NCBI GenBank assembly: GCA_015179125.1
Contig: WHVA01000208.1
Coordinates: 1-64,000, forward strand
Reading direction: 5' to 3'
Origin: Gautieria morchelliformis
Lineage: Eukaryota > Basidiomycota > Agaricomycetes > Gomphales > Gomphaceae
DNA: 64,000 nucleotides
A program made the position numbers and the translations under genes. Of the stretch, positions 20,061 to 31,721 are shown in pieces. How positions within the stretch are numbered: the first letter of the stretch is position 1; each line of letters begins with the position of its first letter. The notes under the pieces were generated by a model. The model was given only the letters and a program-made list of their open reading frames with translations. It was not told the DNA's origin and made no database searches.

Positions 20061-23000
20061 GATGTGTGCCCCTGCTGCCTGTACATAACCGGTTTGCCTG
20101 TCTTGAAGTAGAGAATGAAAAGCCCCCACTCCCCTCACTTCGTACAGACCCACCGGATAAAGTCACACAAAAACCAAATCTGACACCCCATCCATCCCGC
20201 ATCCGCCCTTGGGAGAGACGCCTTCCGAAGCGCTATGTTGTTGCTGCCACCCCTGGCCCCAAGTCACTAGTCATTAAGGTGGAGATCCAGACGACAGATA
20301 CGGCGGAAGTCAAATCCGGACCCGCCCTTGTCGACTGCGGGGCCACTGGTCAGTTTATGGACCGGGACTATGTGGAACGGAACCGACTGACCACGCGGAA
20401 GTTGCAACGTGCAATCCCGGTGTTCAATGTGGATGGAAGCCCCAATGAGGCAGGGTCCATCACGGAGATAGTAGACACAATTCTCCGCTACGATGGACAC
20501 TCAGAACGCACTTCCTTTGCAGTCACCAGCCTGGGGAAGCAGGACATCATCCTCGGGTTTACCTGGCTTCAGGAGCACAACCCAGAGATCAATTGGCAGA
20601 CTCGGAAGGTACTGATGAGTCGATGTCCAGCCAAGTGTCACATGTGCAGGTCGGAACTGCGGAAGGAGCGCCAGGAGCAGCGGAAGACCGAACGGCTCAT
20701 ACAGACATGTCGTTCTGGCCCCCATCCACTGCTTGCAGAAGAAGACTCGGAAGCGGAATTTGAACCGGATCCCACTTCCGATTCCGATTCCGATTCCGAC
20801 GTCATCCGACTCGGCCCGGAAGACTTCTGGCGGAAGGGGAGCGCTTGCTGTACGTAAACCTTCCGCCGGAAGCGGAACACATCCGCGCCACCGGAAATAT
20901 TTCGCAACGCCTTGCTGAAGCCTCCAAGAGGCATGATAGAGTAGAGGCGGAAATTCCGGAGTACCTGCGAGAGTTCGAGGACGTCTTTTCCAAGGAGTCG
21001 TTTGATACCCTGCCTCCACGGAAGCTGTGGGACCACGCCATCGAGTTGGAGCCTGGGTCAAAGCCCACCAACTGCAAGGTCTACCCGCTGTCACCCAAGG
21101 AGCAGGTAGAGCTCGATGCGTTCCTTGCGGAAAACCTCCGTACAGGGAGGATCCGCCCCTCCAAGTCACCCATGGCATCTCCGGTGTTCTTCATCAAGAA
21201 GAAGGATGGCTCGCTCAGACTGGTGCAGGACTACCGGGCCTTGAATGCGATCACGATCAAGAACCGGTACCCCATTCCACTCATTTCCGAACTGATCACA
21301 CAACTCCGCGGGGCGAGGTACTTCACTAAGCTGGATGTCCGCTGGGGCTTCAACAATGTCCGGATCCGGGAGGGAGACGAGTGGAAGGCCGCATTCCGCA
21401 CCAATCGAGGACTCTTTGAGCCACAGGTCATGTTCTTTGGCCTCACCAACAGTCCCGCCACATTCCAGACGATGATGAATGACATTTTCCGTGACATGAT
21501 AGCAGAAGGGGTTGTCTGCGTCTACCTCGATGACATCCTCATTTTCACGAAAACAATGTCCGAACATCGGGAAGTCGTGCGGAGAGTGCTGGAACGGCTC
21601 CGGGAGTACAACCTGTGTCTCAAGCCGGAAAAGTGCGAATTTGAGCGGACGCGGATAGAGTATCTTGGGGTGATTGTGTCGGAAGGAAGGGTGGAAATGG
21701 ACCCAGTCAAAGTTTCCGGTGTATCGGATTGGCCCGTGCCGCGAAACAAGAAGGAGGTCCAGTCCTTCATTGGGTTTGTCAATTTCTACCGGCGGTTCAT
21801 CAAGGACTTCTCCTGCCACGCCCGTGCCCTCTTCGACCTCACCAAGAAGGAGGTTGGATGGCGGTGGGGAGAGCCGGAACAGACTTCCTTTGACAAACTC
21901 AAGGAGCTGATCACTTCCGCCCCGGTCCTGATCTTTCCCGACGACTCTCGCCCTTATCGAGTCGAGGCGGATTCTTCCGACGCAGCTACCGGAGCGGTCT
22001 TGTCACAGCAGTCATCAGAAGATGGTGGGGGGTGGCATCCGATTGCCTTCTTCTCTAAGAGCCTTAGTCCGGTCGAGCGGAACTATGAGATCCATGACAA
22101 GGAGATGCTGGCAATCATCCGAGCGCTGGAGGAGTGGCGACACTTCCTCGAGGGTGCTCTATGCCCTTTAGATCTGGACAGACCACAAGAACCTCGAGTA
22201 TTTCCGCACGGCTAAGAAGCTGAACCGACGACAAGCACGGTGGTCCCTACACCTGTCCCGGTTTGACTTCATGCTCCACCACCGCCCCGGCCGCACCATG
22301 GGCAAGCCCGATGCCCTATCCCGCCGCGCGGATCACGGAAGCGGAAGTGGAGACAACGCGGATATGACACTGCTCCGCCCAAGTCTCTTTGCAATCCGTG
22401 CCCTAGAAGGAGTAACTGCAGTTGGGGCGGAAGCGGAAATGCTCCGGGATATCCGGAGGCAGTACCGGAATGGAGAGAAGGAGGAGTCGGTGGTGAAGGC
22501 AGTGGAGGAACTCCGGAAGGGGCACTCACGGTCTGTACGGGCAGCGGAATGGTCGGAACGTGATGGACTGCTCCACTTCAGAGGCAAGGTCTATGTTCCG
22601 GGTGGGGCGGACCTCCGCCGTCGCATCGTGTCCCAACACCATGACACACGGGTCGCTGGGCATGCTGGCAGGTGGAAGACGCTGGAGTTAGTGGCTCGGA
22701 ATTACTGGTGGCCTCAGATGTCCCGCTACATCGGACAGTACGTGAAGACGTGTGACCTTTGTCTCCGAACCAAAGCGCAACGACGTCCGCCCGTCGGAGA
22801 ACTTGTTCCGCTCCCGATTCCCGAATCCCGCTGGGACACCATCAGTGTCGACTTCATCGTTGAACTCCCAGAGTCTCATGGCTACGACGCGATCATGAAC
22901 GTCGTGGATTCGGTGAGCAAGGTGTCCCACTTCATTCCGACGCACACGACGATCACAGCCCTCGGAGCGGCCCGCCTGTTCCTTGCACATGTCTGGAAGT

Positions 23001-24190
23001 TGCATGGGCTCCCGAAGCAAGTCGTTTCCGACCGAGGTCCGCAGTTTGTCGCGGAACTGACTCGGGAGCTCTACCGCCTGCTCGGCATAAAGCTGGCTAC
23101 CACCACAGCGTACCATCCGCAGGGTGACGGACAGACGGAACGGGTCAATCAGGAGTTGGAGCAATATCTCCGCCTCTTTGTCAATGAGAGGCAGGATGAC
23201 TGGGATGAGTTACTTCCGCTGGCGGAATTCCAATACAACAACCATGTCCATTCCGCCACGCAACAGACTCCCTTCATGCTTGACTCCGGACGACACCCGC
23301 GGATGGGCTTCGAACCACGCCAGGCTGACTCCCGACTCGAGACGGTCAATGAGTTCCGAGACCGCATGGACTCCACCCTTTCGGAAGCCAAGTCGGCCCT
23401 TGCGAAGGCCAAGGATGACATGGCAAGGTACTACAACCGACGCCGGGTTCCTGCCCCAGAGTACCAAGTTGGAGACAAGGTGTACCTAGATGCAAGTGAC
23501 ATCCGCACCACACGTCCTTCGCAGAAGCTTGCCCACCGCTACCTCGGGCCCTTCACAGTGACGCGGAGGGTTGGACGGAATGCATACCGCCTCCGACTTC
23601 CGATGTCCATGTCCCGCCTCCACCCCGTCTTCAACGTGGTGAAGTTACTCCCTATGCTTGAGGACCCAATTCCACGTCGGAAGGCTCATCCGCCACCTCC
23701 GCCAGAAATTGTAGATGGGGAAGAGCACTACGTGGTAGAACGGATCCTGGACAGCCGGTTTGTGCGAGGACGACTCCAATTCCTCGTGAAATGGGAAGGG
23801 TATGGGTACGAGGAGAATTCGTGGGTCCCGGAGCAAGATGTTTCCGCTCCTGACAAACTCCGGGAGTTCTACAGGACACATCCAGGTGCCCCTCGCCGAA
23901 TCCGCTCGCTGGCATTTCAATCCCTTGTGTCCCGTGCTTCGAGGACGCAGCACGCTAGAGGGGGGGTGATGTCAGGGGACACCCTGTTTTCCATTTCCAG
24001 TTCCGACACCACATCCAGTTCCGACTCCATTTCCGACTCCGCTTCCGGTTCCGATTCCATCTCCGCATCCGCTCTCGGGAACAATTCCGCTTTTGGGAGA
24101 ACTTCCACCAGTTCCGTTCGCCTTGCCAGTTCCACTCCAATTTCCGACTTCCGCCCCGGAACAGTGTCGGAAATCAAGCGACTCGCATAA
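20057..24190 (+). pseudogene. pol: Pol polyprotein of element A, two frameshifts
   Basis: Protease (ALVDCGATGQFMD), reverse transcriptase (VYLDDILIF), RNase H ([17 protein letters not shown]), integrase with HHCC finger and DDE core (VDFIVELP, VVSDRGPQF, QTERVNQELEQYL) and chromodomain (YVVERILDSRFVRGRLQFLV, KWEGYGYEENSW) are all present. Against elements C and E one base is missing near 20,825 (GAAGACTTC for GAAGACATTC) and two bases near 22,167 (ATGCCCTTTAG for ATGCCCATTTGAG). The two deletions together restore the frame, but the RT to RNase H part between them cannot be read through. The last codons run into the 3' LTR. Confidence 0.9.
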
Positions 24191-24449
24191 TAGGTGGCAT
24201 CAAGGGTCGATCGAGGGTCAGGGGGATGCAGGGTTGATGGCGGGTGCCAAGCGTTGTCCCTGGCTGCGCAGCGTAGTATAATACGGGCTCGCTGACATTG
24301 GGGGTCCTTAGACTTTTCTCTTTGGATTTCCCCTTGTCAGGTGAGAACCCCCTCTCTTGTATGCTCTGTTCATTTATACATACTTTGGATTTCCCCTTGT
24401 CAGTTGTGTGGTAGTGTGATCTCCACGACTAGCCAGGGTTGCCCTTACA
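23970..24449 (+). repeat. 3' LTR of element A
   Basis: 480 bp, same ends as the 5' LTR, with scattered substitutions (for example in the TTCCG-rich part near 24,075). It is followed without spacer by the truncated, inverted LTR of element B. Confidence 0.95.
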
Positions 24450-25983
24450 CACACTACCACACAACTGACAAGGGGAAATCCAAAGTATGTATAAATGAAC
24501 AGAGTATACCAGAGAGGGGATTCTCACCTGACAAGGGGAAATCCAAAGAGAAAAGTCTAAGGACCCCCAATGTCAGCGAGCCCGTATTATACTACGCTGC
24601 GCAGCCAGGGACAACACTTGGCACCCGCCATCAACCCTGCATCTCCCTGACCCTTGATCGACCCTTGATGCCACCTATTATGCGAGTCGCTTGATTTCCG
24701 ACACTGTTCCGAGAGTGGAAGTCGGAAATTGGAGTGGAACTGGCTAGGCGAACAGAACTGGTGGAAGTTCTCCCAGAAGCGGAATCATTTCCGAAAGCGG
24801 AGGCGGAGATGGAATCGGAACCGGAAGCGGAGTCGGAAATGGAGTCGGAACTGGGAATGGAAAACAGGGTGTCCCCTGACATCACCCCCCCTCTAGCGTG
24901 CTGCGTCCTCGAAGCACGGGACACGAGGGATTGAAATGCCAGCGAGCGGATTCGGCGAGGGGCACCGGGTTGTGTCCTATAGAACTCACGGAGTTTGTCT
25001 GGAGCGGAAACATCTTGCTCCAGGATCCACGAATTCTCCTCGTATCCATACCCTTCCCATTTCACGAGGAATTGGAGTCGTCCTCGCACAAACCGGCTGT
25101 CCAGGATCCGTTCCACCACATAGTGCTCTTCCCCATCTACAAATTCCGGCGGAGGTGGTGGACGAGCCTTCCGACCTGGAATTGGGTCCTCAAGCATAGG
25201 GAGTAACTTCACCACGTTGAAGATGGGGTGGAGGCGGGACATGGACATCGGAAGTCGGAGGCGGTACACATTCCGTCCAACCCTCCGCGTCACTGTGAAG
25301 GGCCCAAGGTAGCGGTGGGCAAGCTTCTGTGAAGGGCGTGTGGTGCGGATGTCACTTGCATCTAGATACACCTTATCTCCAACTTGGTACTCCGGGGCAG
25401 GAACCCGGCGTTGGTTGTAGTACCTTGCCATGTCATCCTTGGCCTTCGCAAGGGCCGACTTGGCTTCCGAAAGGGTGGAGTCCATGAGGTCTCGGAACTC
25501 ATTGACCGTCTCGAGTCAGGAGTCAGCATGGTGTGGCTCGAAGCCCATCCGCGGGTGTCGTCCGGAGTCAAGCATGAAGGGAGTCTGTTGTGTGGCAGAA
25601 TGGACATGGTTGTTGTATTGGAATTCCGCCAGTGGAAGTAACTCATCCCAGTCATCCTGCCTCTCATTGACAAAGAGGCGGAGATATTGCTCCAACTCCT
25701 GATTGACCCGTTCCGTCTGTCCATCACCCTGCGGATGGTACGCTGTGGTAGTAGCCAGCTTTATGCCGAGCAGGCGGTAGAGCTCCCGAGTCAGTTCCGC
25801 GACAAACTGCGGACCTCGGTCGGAAACAACTTGCTTCGGGAGCCCATGTAACTTCCAGACATGTGCAAGGAACAGGCGGGCCGCTCCGAGGGCGGTGATC
25901 GTCGTGTGCGTCGGAATGAAGTGGGACACCTTGCTTACCGAATCCACGATGTTCATGATTGCGTCGTAGCCATGAGACTCTGG
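24450..25983 (-). mobile_element. Chromovirus element B, fragment 1: truncated 3' LTR, chromodomain and integrase end
   Basis: Minus-strand copy of the same family. The LTR (24450-24881) lacks its outer 31 bp, where it abuts element A. Inside follow the chromodomain (YVVERILDSRFVRGRLQFLV) and integrase C-terminus and core back to SHGYDAI, where element C interrupts it. TCTGG at 25979-25983 is repeated at 32185-32189 on the other side of C, so the element continues there. Integrase is still largely open but carries changes and a stop near 25,516. Confidence 0.9.
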
Positions 25984-26446
25984 TGTAAGGGCAACCCTGG
26001 CTAGTTGTGGAGATCACACTACCACACAACTGACAAGGGGAAATCCAAAGTCTGTATAAATGAACAGAGCATACAAGAGAGGGGATTCTCACCTGACAAG
26101 GGGAAATCCAAAGAGAAAAGTCTAAGGACCCCCAATGTCAGCGAGCCCGTATTATACTACGCTGCGCAGCCAGGGACAACACTTGGCACCCGCCATCAAC
26201 CCTGCACCTCCCTGACCCTTGATCGACCCTTGATGTCACCTATTACGCGAGTCGCTTGATTTCCGACACTGTTCCGAGGGTGGAACTCGGAAATTGGAGT
26301 GGAACTGGGAAGGCGAACAGAACTGGTGGAAGTTCTCCCAGAAGCGGAATCATTTCCGAGAGCGGAGGCGGAGATGGACTCGGAATCGGAAGCGGAGTCG
26401 GAAATGGAGTCGGAACTGGAAATGGAAAACAGGGTGTCCCCTGACA
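25984..26446 (-). repeat. 3' LTR of element C
   Basis: 463 bp, TGTAAGGGC...CCCCTGACA on the plus strand. The first part also encodes the last codons of pol, see the pol entry. Confidence 0.96.
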
Positions 26447-29400
26447 TCACCCCCTCTCTAGCGTGCTGCGTCCTCGAAGCACGGGACACGAGGGATTGAA
26501 ATGCCAACGAGCGGATCCGGCGAGGGGCACCGGGATGTGTCCTATAGAACTCCCCGAGCTTGTCCGGGGCGGAAACATCTTGCTCCGGGACCCACGAATT
26601 CTCTTCGTACCCATACCCTTCCCATTTCACGAGGAATTGGAGTCGTCCTCGCACAAACCGGCTGTCCAGGATCCGTTCCACCACATAGTGCTCCTCCCCA
26701 TCTACAATCTCTGGCAGAGGTGGCGGATGAGCCTTCCGACCTGGAATTGGGTCCTCAAGCATAGGGAGTAACTTCACCACGTTGAAGACGGGGTGGAGGC
26801 GGGACATGGACATCGGAAGTCGGAGGCGGTATGCATTCCGTCCAACCCTCCGCGTCACTGTGAAGGGCCCAAGGTAGCGGTGGGCAAGCTTCTGTGAAGG
26901 GCGTGTGGTGCGGATGTCACTTGCATCTAGATACACCTTGTCTCCAACTTGGTACTCTGGGGCAGGAACCCGGCGTTGGTTGTAGTACCTCGCCATGTCA
27001 TCCTTGGCCTTTGCAAGGGCCGACTTGGCTTCCGAAAGGGTGGAGTCCATGCGGTCTCGGAACTCATTGACCGTCTCGAGTCGGGACTCAGCCTGGCGTG
27101 GTTCGAAGCCCATCCGCGGGTGTCGTCCGGAGTCGAGCATGAAGGGAGTCTGTTGTGTGGCGGAATGGACATGGTTGTTGTATTGGAATTCCGCCAGCGG
27201 AAGTAATTCATCCCAGTCGTCCTGCCTCTCATTGACAAAGAGGCGGAGATATTGCTCCAACTCCTGATTGACCCGTTCCGTCTGTCCGTCACCCTGCGGA
27301 TGGTACGCCGTGGTGGCAGCTAGCTTTATGCCGAGCAGGCGGTAGAGCTCCCGAGTCAGTTCCGCGACAAACTGCGGACCTCGGTCGGAAACAACTTGCT
27401 TCGGGAGCCCATGCAACTTCCAGACATGGGCAAGGAACAGGCGGGCCGCTCCGAGGGCTGTGATCGTCGTGTGCGTCGGAATGAAGTGGGACACCTTGCT
27501 TACCGAATCCACGACGTTCATGATCGCGTCGTAGCCATGAGACTCTGGGAGTTCAACAATGAAGTCGACGCTGATGGTGTCCCAGCGGGATTCGGGAATC
27601 GGGAGCGGAACAAGTTCTCCGACGGGTGGATGTCGTTGCGCTTTGGTTCGGAGACAAAGGTCACATGTCTTCACGTACTGTCCAATGTAGCGGGACATCT
27701 GAGGCCACCAGTAATTCCGAGCCACTAACTCCAGCGTCTTCCACCTGCCAGCATGCCCAGCGACCCGTGTGTCATGGTGCTGGGACACGATGCGGCGGCG
27801 GAGGTCCGCCCCATCTGGAACGTAGACCTTGCCTCTGAAGTGGAGCAGCCCATCCCGTTCCGACCATTCCGCTGCCCGTACAGACCGTGAGTGCCCTTTC
27901 CGAAGTTCCTCCACTGCCTTCACCACCGACTCCTCCTTCTCTCCATTCCGATACTGTCTCCGGATGTCCCGGAGCATTTCCGCTTCCGCTCCAACTGCAG
28001 TCACTCCTTCTAGGGCGCGGATTGCAAAGAGACTTGGGCGGAGCAGTGTCATATCCGCATTGTCTCCGCTTCCGCTTCCATGATCCGCACGGCGGGATAG
28101 GGCATCGGGCTTGCCCATGGTGCGGCCGGGGCGGTGGTGGAGCATGAAGTCAAACCGGGACAGGTGTAGGGACCACCGTGCTTGTCGTCGGTTCAACTTC
28201 TTAGACGTGCGGAAATACTCAAGGTTCTTGTGGTCTGTCCAGATCTCAAATGGGCATAGAGCACCCTCGAGGAAGTGTCGCCACTCCTCCAGCGCTCGGA
28301 TGATTGCCAGCATCTCCTTGTCATGGATCTCGTAGTTCCGCTCGACCGGACTGAGACTCTTAGAGAAGAAGGCAATCGGATGCCACCCCCCACCTTCTTC
28401 CGATGACTGTTGCGACAAGACCGCTCCGGTAGCTGCGTCGGAAGAATCCGCCTCCACTCGGTAAGGGCGAGAGTCGTCGGGAAAGATCAGGACCGGGGCG
28501 GAAGTGATCAGCTCTTTGAGTTTGTCAAAGGAGGCCCGTTCCGGCTCTCCCCACCGCCATCCAACCTCCTTCTTGGTGAGGTCGAAGAGGGCACGGGCGT
28601 GGCAGGAGAAGTCCTTGATGAACCGCCGGTAGAAATTGACAAACCCAATGAAGGACTGGACTTCCTTCTTGTTCCGCGGCACCGGCCAATCCGACACACC
28701 GGAAACCTTGACGGGGTCCATTTCCACCTTTCCTTCCGACACGATCACCCCAAGATACTCTATCCGCGTCCGCTCAAATTCGCACTTTTCCGGCTTGAGA
28801 CACAGGTTGTACTCCCGGAGTCGTTCCAGCACTCTCCGCACGACTTCCCGATGTTCGGACATTGTTTTTGTGAAGATGAGGATGTCATCGAGGTAGACGC
28901 AGACAACCCCTTCTGCTATCATGTCACGGAAAATGTCATTCATCATTGTCTGGAACGTGGCAGGACTGTTGGTGAGGCCAAAGAACATGACCTGTGGCTC
29001 AAAGAGTCCTCGGTTGGTGCGGAATGCGGCCTTCCACTCATCTCCCTCCCGGATCCGGACATTATTGAAGCCCCAGCGGACATCCAGCTTGGTGAAGTAC
29101 TTCGCCCCGCGGAGTTGTGTGATCAATTCGGAAATGAGCGGAATGGGGTACCGGTTCTTGATCGTGATCGCATTCAAGGCCCGGTAATCCTGCACAAGTC
29201 TGAGCGAGCCGTCCTTCTTCTTGATGAAGAACACCGGAGATGCCATGGGTGACTTAGAGGGGCGGATCCTCCCTGTACGGAGATTTTCCGCAAGGAATGC
29301 ATCGAGCTCTACCTGCTCCTTGGGTGACAGCGGGTAGACCTTGCAGTTGGTGGGCTTCGACCCAGGCTCCAACTCGATGGCATGGTCCCACAGTTTCCGC

Positions 29401-30362
29401 GGAGGCAGGGCATCAAACGACTCCTTGGAGAAGACGTCCTCAAACTCCCGCAGGTACTCCGGAATTTCCGCCTCCACTCTATCATACCTCTTAGAGGCTT
29501 CAGCCAGGCGTTGCGAAATATTTCCGGTGGCGCGGATGTGTTCCGCCTCCGGCGGAAGGTTTACGTACAGCAAGCGCTCCCCTTCCGCCAGAATGTCTTC
29601 CGGGCCGAGTCGGATGACGTCGGAATCGGAATCGGAATCGGAAGTGGAATCCGGTTCAAATTCCGCTTCCGAGTCTTCTTCTGCAAGCAGTGGATGGGGG
29701 CCAGAACGACATGTCTGTATGAGCCGTTCAGTCTTCCGCTGCTCCTGGTGCTCCTTCCGCACTTCCGACCGGCACATGTGACACTTGGCTGGACATCGAC
29801 TCATCAGTACCTTCCGAGTCTGCCAATTGATCTCCGGGTTGTGCTCTTGAAGCCAGGTAAACCCAAGGATGATGTCTTGCTTCCCCAGGCTGGTGACAGC
29901 GAAGGAAGTGCGTTCCGAGTGTCCATCGTAGCGGAGAATTGTGTCCACTATCTCCGTGATGGACCCTGCCTCATTGGGGCTTCCATCCACATTGAACACC
30001 GGGATTGCACGTTGCAACTTCCGCGTCGTCAGTCGGTTCCGTTCCACATAGTCCCGGTCCATAAACTGACCAGTGGCCCCGCAATCGACAAGGGCGGGTC
30101 CGGATTTGACTTCCGCCGTATCTGTCGTCTGGATCTCTACCTTAATGACTAGTGACTTGGGGCCAGGGGTGGCAGCAACGACATAGCGCTTCGGAAGGCG
30201 TCTCTCCCAAGGGCGGATGCGGGATAGACGGGGTGTCGGATTTGGCTTTTGTGTGACTTTATCCGGTGGGTCTGTATGAAGTGAGGGGAGTCGGGGCTTT
30301 TCATTCTCTACTTCAAGACAGGCAAACCGGTTATGTACAGGCAGCAGGGGCACACATCTCAC
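26196..30362 (-). CDS. pol: Pol polyprotein of element C (protease, RT, RNase H, integrase, chromodomain)
   Basis: 1,388 open codons in the -1 frame relative to gag, no early ATG, so synthesis as a Gag-Pol fusion is likely. Residue positions: protease LVDCGATGQF near 91-100; RT with YLDD near 490; RNase H with [13 protein letters not shown]; integrase HHCC finger (HHDTRVAGHAGRWKT, CDLCLRTKA); DDE core near 933 (VDFIV), 993 (VSDRG) and 1029 (QTERVNQE); chromodomain near 1222-1275 (KWEGYGYEENSW). All catalytic residues are in place. The frame does not stop at the LTR border but runs about 83 codons into the 3' LTR as a Ser-rich tail. The chromodomain probably steers integration to modified chromatin, as known for chromoviruses. 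Confidence 0.93.
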   Translation of the reverse strand: MRCVPLLPVHNRFACLEVENEKPRLPSLHTDPPDKVTQKPNPTPRLSRIRPWERRLPKRYVVAATPGPKSLVIKVEIQTTDTAEVKSGPALVDCGATGQFMDRDYVERNRLTTRKLQRAIPVFNVDGSPNEAGSITEIVDTILRYDGHSERTSFAVTSLGKQDIILGFTWLQEHNPEINWQTRKVLMSRCPAKCHMCRSEVRKEHQEQRKTERLIQTCRSGPHPLLAEEDSEAEFEPDSTSDSDSDSDVIRLGPEDILAEGERLLYVNLPPEAEHIRATGNISQRLAEASKRYDRVEAEIPEYLREFEDVFSKESFDALPPRKLWDHAIELEPGSKPTNCKVYPLSPKEQVELDAFLAENLRTGRIRPSKSPMASPVFFIKKKDGSLRLVQDYRALNAITIKNRYPIPLISELITQLRGAKYFTKLDVRWGFNNVRIREGDEWKAAFRTNRGLFEPQVMFFGLTNSPATFQTMMNDIFRDMIAEGVVCVYLDDILIFTKTMSEHREVVRRVLERLREYNLCLKPEKCEFERTRIEYLGVIVSEGKVEMDPVKVSGVSDWPVPRNKKEVQSFIGFVNFYRRFIKDFSCHARALFDLTKKEVGWRWGEPERASFDKLKELITSAPVLIFPDDSRPYRVEADSSDAATGAVLSQQSSEEGGGWHPIAFFSKSLSPVERNYEIHDKEMLAIIRALEEWRHFLEGALCPFEIWTDHKNLEYFRTSKKLNRRQARWSLHLSRFDFMLHHRPGRTMGKPDALSRRADHGSGSGDNADMTLLRPSLFAIRALEGVTAVGAEAEMLRDIRRQYRNGEKEESVVKAVEELRKGHSRSVRAAEWSERDGLLHFRGKVYVPDGADLRRRIVSQHHDTRVAGHAGRWKTLELVARNYWWPQMSRYIGQYVKTCDLCLRTKAQRHPPVGELVPLPIPESRWDTISVDFIVELPESHGYDAIMNVVDSVSKVSHFIPTHTTITALGAARLFLAHVWKLHGLPKQVVSDRGPQFVAELTRELYRLLGIKLAATTAYHPQGDGQTERVNQELEQYLRLFVNERQDDWDELLPLAEFQYNNHVHSATQQTPFMLDSGRHPRMGFEPRQAESRLETVNEFRDRMDSTLSEAKSALAKAKDDMARYYNQRRVPAPEYQVGDKVYLDASDIRTTRPSQKLAHRYLGPFTVTRRVGRNAYRLRLPMSMSRLHPVFNVVKLLPMLEDPIPGRKAHPPPLPEIVDGEEHYVVERILDSRFVRGRLQFLVKWEGYGYEENSWVPEQDVSAPDKLGEFYRTHPGAPRRIRSLAFQSLVSRASRTQHAREGVMSGDTLFSISSSDSISDSASDSESISASALGNDSASGRTSTSSVRLPSSTPISEFHPRNSVGNQATRVIGDIKGRSRVREVQG

Positions 30363-31534
30363 CCGCTGCGCGTCACAAAATCCGACGCATCTTCCGCTTC
30401 CGATGCGCCATGTTCCGCATTTTCGGAAACTCCTTCCGCAGTAGGCACTCTGCTTATGTCCGCAAGTGCGAGGAACTCTGGAAGGAGCTCGAGTTTCTCC
30501 TCTGTGGTCATAAGCCGGATGTCAAATGCTTGGGGGCACTCGCGGGCATAGTGGCCTGGTTGTTGACATCGGAAGCAGGTGATAGTTCCGCGGCCTTTTC
30601 CGCGCATGCGGTCAACATCCATCGGGGCAGGGCCACTCTTCGAGGGAGGAGGGCTATGGTTCCTAATAGGAGCGGGCGGAGAAAGCGTCGGAAATACTTT
30701 CCGCATGGGAATGAATGCGCTTCCGGATTTTGGCACAGGTGGAGTAGGACGAGTGGAACTGCGCGTCATATTCCGGCTCGTCTCCACGAAGGCCTCATTT
30801 GCTTCCCTGTTCCGGGACACCCTCTGTGCAGCTTGGTACCACCCTTCCGGGTCATCAAAGTCCGGAGCTCCATCCCCAAGCAGCGCAACTTGGTTCTGGA
30901 GTGTCGGATCGAGTCCTCGTCGGAATTTGATGACGATCGTCTTGTCGTCATCATACTCCGCAAGGTCGATGAGCTCCTGGAAGCGATCGATATAGTCATC
31001 GACCGGATCCTTGGCCTGGTACCAGCTGGTCCCCTCGAGCTTCGTAAGGGCTGTGAGCTGCTCATTTTTTGGGCAGAACTGGTCGGAAAATGTTTTCTCG
31101 AAGGCGTCCCAGTCTCGGAAGTAGTTCCCCTTGCCCTTTGCTTCATGTCGGATCACCTTGTTTGCAAAACGGGATGCGCGGTCCGACTTGAAAAAGGACA
31201 ATGCCCAGTGAATCCGGGCCTGGTCGTTCGGAAAGAGGTCTCCGACAATTGCGAAGTAGATGCTGCATGTGTTGAAGAATGCGCGTCCCTTCTCCCGATC
31301 TCCGTCAAAGTCCGCCGGAGTTGCGGGTTTGACCTTTGCTAACTTCGCGGACTTTCTCTCCTCCGCTAGTTCCGCTTTTCCGAAATCCGGATCATCCAAC
31401 ATTTCATTTCCACCACCTTGTGGAATATCTAACTTAGCCAAAATCGCTTGTAAGGCTGTTTCAATCGCGTCGGTCTTCATCCGGTTCCGTGTCAATTCCT
31501 CCTCCATATTCCGAAGACGATCGTCCGGATCCAT
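30359..31534 (-). CDS. gag: Gag protein of element C
   Basis: 391 codons from the first in-frame ATG (31534) to TGA. Same domains as in element A: capsid core (FFNTCSIYFAIVGDLF, DDYIDRFQELIDLAEYDD) and a CCHC knuckle CFRCQQPGHYARECP. The C-terminal codons overlap the pol frame by about 160 nt, and GGATTTT lies on the minus strand at 30383-30377, in the register G GAT TTT. Confidence 0.92.
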   Translation of the reverse strand: MDPDDRLRNMEEELTRNRMKTDAIETALQAILAKLDIPQGGGNEMLDDPDFGKAELAEERKSAKLAKVKPATPADFDGDREKGRAFFNTCSIYFAIVGDLFPNDQARIHWALSFFKSDRASRFANKVIRHEAKGKGNYFRDWDAFEKTFSDQFCPKNEQLTALTKLEGTSWYQAKDPVDDYIDRFQELIDLAEYDDDKTIVIKFRRGLDPTLQNQVALLGDGAPDFDDPEGWYQAAQRVSRNREANEAFVETSRNMTRSSTRPTPPVPKSGSAFIPMRKVFPTLSPPAPIRNHSPPPSKSGPAPMDVDRMRGKGRGTITCFRCQQPGHYARECPQAFDIRLMTTEEKLELLPEFLALADISRVPTAEGVSENAEHGASEAEDASDFVTRSG

Positions 31535-31721
31535 GTCGGAAGGAGAAATGTGGGACGGGATTTCCGGGGTTGGGAGCTCGACGTAAGAAGAAGGGCTGTC
31601 GTACGCTGTGTGTGCGGAAGAGGTTGCGATCTCCGAGTCGCTGTCTCCGATTCCGAACGCACCTATGGCGGCTGCGACACGCAGTACGACCGCCGGTCCT
31701 CTATGGGAGAGACTTTTCTGC

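Larger units (their letters stand above)
18218..24449 (+). mobile_element. Ty3/Gypsy chromovirus element A (full length, frameshifted)
   Basis: Two 480-bp LTRs (TGTCAGGGG...CCTTACA) flank gag and pol of the same family as C and E. A polypurine tract (GAGGGGGGG) directly precedes the 3' LTR. The left flank (ACTGTC, LINE) and right flank (CACAC, the LTR of B) do not form a target-site duplication, so at least one side was rearranged after insertion. The two LTRs differ at several sites, so A is older than C and E. Confidence 0.92.
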
